Assembly: GCA_034190875.2 (NCBI GenBank)
Contig: CM067345.1
Coordinates: forward strand, 27,466,811 to 27,530,810
DNA length: 64,000 nucleotides
Source: Urechis unicinctus
Taxonomy: Eukaryota > Annelida > Polychaeta > Xenopneusta > Urechidae
Reading direction: 5' to 3'
The notes below the pieces were generated by a model that did no database searches, was not told the DNA's origin, and worked only from the letters and a program-made list of their open reading frames with translations. A program made the translations under genes and the position numbers. Positions 61,809 to 64,000 of this stretch are shown one piece after another. Every line of letters starts with the position of its first letter. Position 1 is the first letter of the stretch.

Positions 61809-62530
61809 GTGAGGATAACGGACAATAATAGACCAGTAACCATTAACTGAATCACAACTGAACACCTAATCTTTTATGTACGTGAGGAATTATGGAATAG
61901 AATCCAACCTAGGCACTTGAGCTGTGGGGTCAATTCATACTGATCATTCACATTTGCGTCACCATACACAGCATGCTTTGTTGCAGAACCACACTGGTCA
62001 AGACACATGCAATAGCCCACTAAATAGCATCAGCGATGTCAACGTTCATTTGTTGATGTTGAAACCTGTATGACATAAGAAAGAGTCGTTGAATAGCAAA
62101 GCAGAATGCAGATACATACAACAACCGTGGTTGTATGTACATGCATTGGACATCGATGACTGGAATGTTTCACTGCATTTGTTTGACGGGGGTGCATTCA
62201 GTTGGATTACTTTCGTGTAAACGCCCCACAGGTAGCAACACCATATAATCAGATACGATTAAATCAAAATTTGAAATAAATTGAAATGTTACAGACTGAC
62301 AATGAGTACTGTGCATGCCAGTTGGTTATTCGTCCTAGAGCTATCTTAGTTCTTTATAATGACGAAGTGGATTGATTTTTTAGTACAATTTACTCATATG
62401 TTTATGTGACTGGTTCCGCTCAACACTAACATAGAATGTTTATTCTGCGGGAGTCATAACGAACTCCCTGGCAGTCCGCATGACAGAGATGATGCTTACA
62501 ACATTCAATTATGTATTTGCTTGTACTGTG
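61809..62530. other. No gene recognised
   Basis: Spacer between the two duplicate copies; nothing supported. Confidence 0.5.
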
Positions 62531-62943
62531 ACCAAGGCAATAGGGAGTACATATTTAACTGGATTTTTCCAGGAAATGTCATGAGGTGCCTGTATGGGAA
62601 AGCCTTAGCAGCTACTGAAACGCAAATGTTAGATGTTCATCGTTCATATTCATGAAGGCTTTGGCGGAACAAATATATTGCCAGCTATTGCTCAACTAAA
62701 AATCGATTTCATATCAGTTATTACAAAGTGCGCATTCGGACATTTTCTGCTGCATATATTCCAGATGTTCTATCTATATGTAAGACTATGTCTGTTTTCA
62801 CTCCGGTGTGATTGCGCATAGATTAAGACAAATGCATAAATAACTGTCAGTAATATACATTCAGTGTGTAGTTTTAGCTTCGATAGAACTCACAAAAGGA
62901 TAAAGCAGGCAGCATCGATTCTACATGGATCATGCTAACCTTG
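62531..62943. repeat. 0.4-kb direct duplication, right copy
   Basis: Counterpart of 61389-61808, offset 1142 bp, with scattered substitutions. Confidence 0.95.
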
Positions 62944-64000
62944 TATCATGCGGTATAGAGAGATAATTCATCTCGTGTCTCTTGAAGTTGATATATTATG
63001 CTAACGACCATACCTAGTCCCGGCATTACAGTGGCAGTCTAGTATGGCATACATGTTACTTCCTTAAACGAATGTGTTAGATAATGGATGAACGTAATTG
63101 CTATGGATGAGTCGCTTTTCCTTGGGTGACATCCCCCGAATGGCATACATCATGATGCCACAGAGCATTTGGTTAGTACTTAATGTCTCGAAATCATGCA
63201 ATCAGGTATTGTTAATTCGATATACCTAAGAGCAACTGCACTCTTTCTCAAATGCCAAAGTTTTCGCGCCGCTGGATGCCAAGGTAGAAGTCCATGATGA
63301 TCCATTGGTCATTAAAGCGTAGCTAAGTGGCAGTGGAAATCAAGGATAATATATTCGTAGTGCATTGTTAGAGCAAGCTGGGTGTTTATTGCTGAGTGTG
63401 TTGTTGGTGCTTGCAGATAACGTCTGATGCGTAAGTCAGTGTTCTGGTATGTGCTTGGGTGTAAACTACTGTTGGTGCAAATGAAGAAGGACACATTCCA
63501 ATGCTACCAGCCACACTGTGCTGGTAGTTCTGCTGTTGAATAGCGTGTTGCATCATAACGGGCATAATATTAACACAATCGATTTCTGATCAACGTTAGA
63601 GCGACGCTTGTCTAAAGAGACCCCTTGAACACTGTTTGTTAAGAGATGACATTATATTAAATTGAACTTCTTACGATCACGAGATGATAAGTGTTACAAC
63701 ATCTCTTGATGCACTAGCTGAGCTTTTTTGCTGAGCTCTCATCCACACAGAGATCTCCTTAGTGCTAATGTAGGACACATTCCCCTTATCAAAACTACTC
63801 TTAGATCTCTCCTTGATATTGAACAAGCTTAATTACATATTGACGTTTCAATACATGTGGTACTATTGTTGTAAGTTCCTCTTGACGCGCACTGCGCAGT
63901 TATGCCATATGTTAGTTCGAACATAAATTAATCATTTTCATTTACTATTTTGTATATACCAATAGCTCAAACTGTTCAGCCAAATTGCTGTTTCCTCGTT
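62944..64000. other. No gene recognised
   Basis: AT-rich sequence to the window end; nothing supported. Confidence 0.5.

Overview
The window reads as nuclear DNA of a eukaryote, most likely an invertebrate animal. It is AT-rich and dominated by repeats. It carries long (TA)n, (CA)n and (CATA)n microsatellites, several minisatellites, and decayed retroelements of classes common in animals: an R2-superclade LINE with a restriction-like endonuclease, two relics with CR1/Jockey-like reverse transcriptase, and a Ty3/gypsy LTR element. I see no intact host gene, no rRNA or tRNA that I can support, and no CRISPR. The animal assignment is an inference from transposon types only.

Layout. 1-9722 is a head-to-tail macrosatellite with a unit of about 3.78 kb: two full units and a third cut off exactly where the unit's internal TA tract begins. 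A shuffled, diverged copy follows at 9723-10440. 10.4-18.2 kb is mostly unassigned DNA with a long TA/GA block at 14.2-15.3 kb. 18.2-18.5 kb holds a reverse transcriptase relic, and right beside it lies the most unusual region, 18.5-25.1 kb. This is a decayed, GC-richer, densely coding island. Broken reading frames run on the minus strand up to 22.06 kb and on the plus strand from 22.4 kb, diverging from a CpG-rich core packed with CGTACG and CACGTG palindromes. A 42-bp minisatellite lies inside it and three hairpin-bearing repeats lie at its right edge. The plan resembles a virus-derived or Polinton-like element, but I recognise no hallmark protein.

25-32.4 kb is unassigned sequence and TA arrays. 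32.4-38.1 kb is a nested set of repeats: a perfect 250-bp duplication enclosing a strikingly C-rich 1.6-kb segment, a diverged repeat pair, a 0.5-0.6-kb triplication and a 129-bp triplication. A repeat near 34.6 kb recurs inverted near 41.7 kb. A Ty3/gypsy relic (gag zinc knuckles, protease with a damaged active site, start of RT) occupies 40.5-41.5 kb on the minus strand. A (TG)n array lies at 42.1 kb.

43.6-47.8 kb is a nearly full-length RLE-type LINE on the plus strand with all RT catalytic motifs, a CCHC zinc finger and an endonuclease domain, but broken by one stop codon and about four frameshifts. A second, unrelated LINE RT scrap abuts its 3' end. 48-64 kb is largely unassigned, with a roughly 800-bp CATA array (51.2 kb), a 203-bp tandem duplication (52.4 kb), a 30-bp minisatellite of about 24 units (60.45 kb) and a 0.4-kb direct duplication (61.4 and 62.5 kb).

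The genes do not form a pathway. What links them is mobile-element insertion, decay and tandem amplification.
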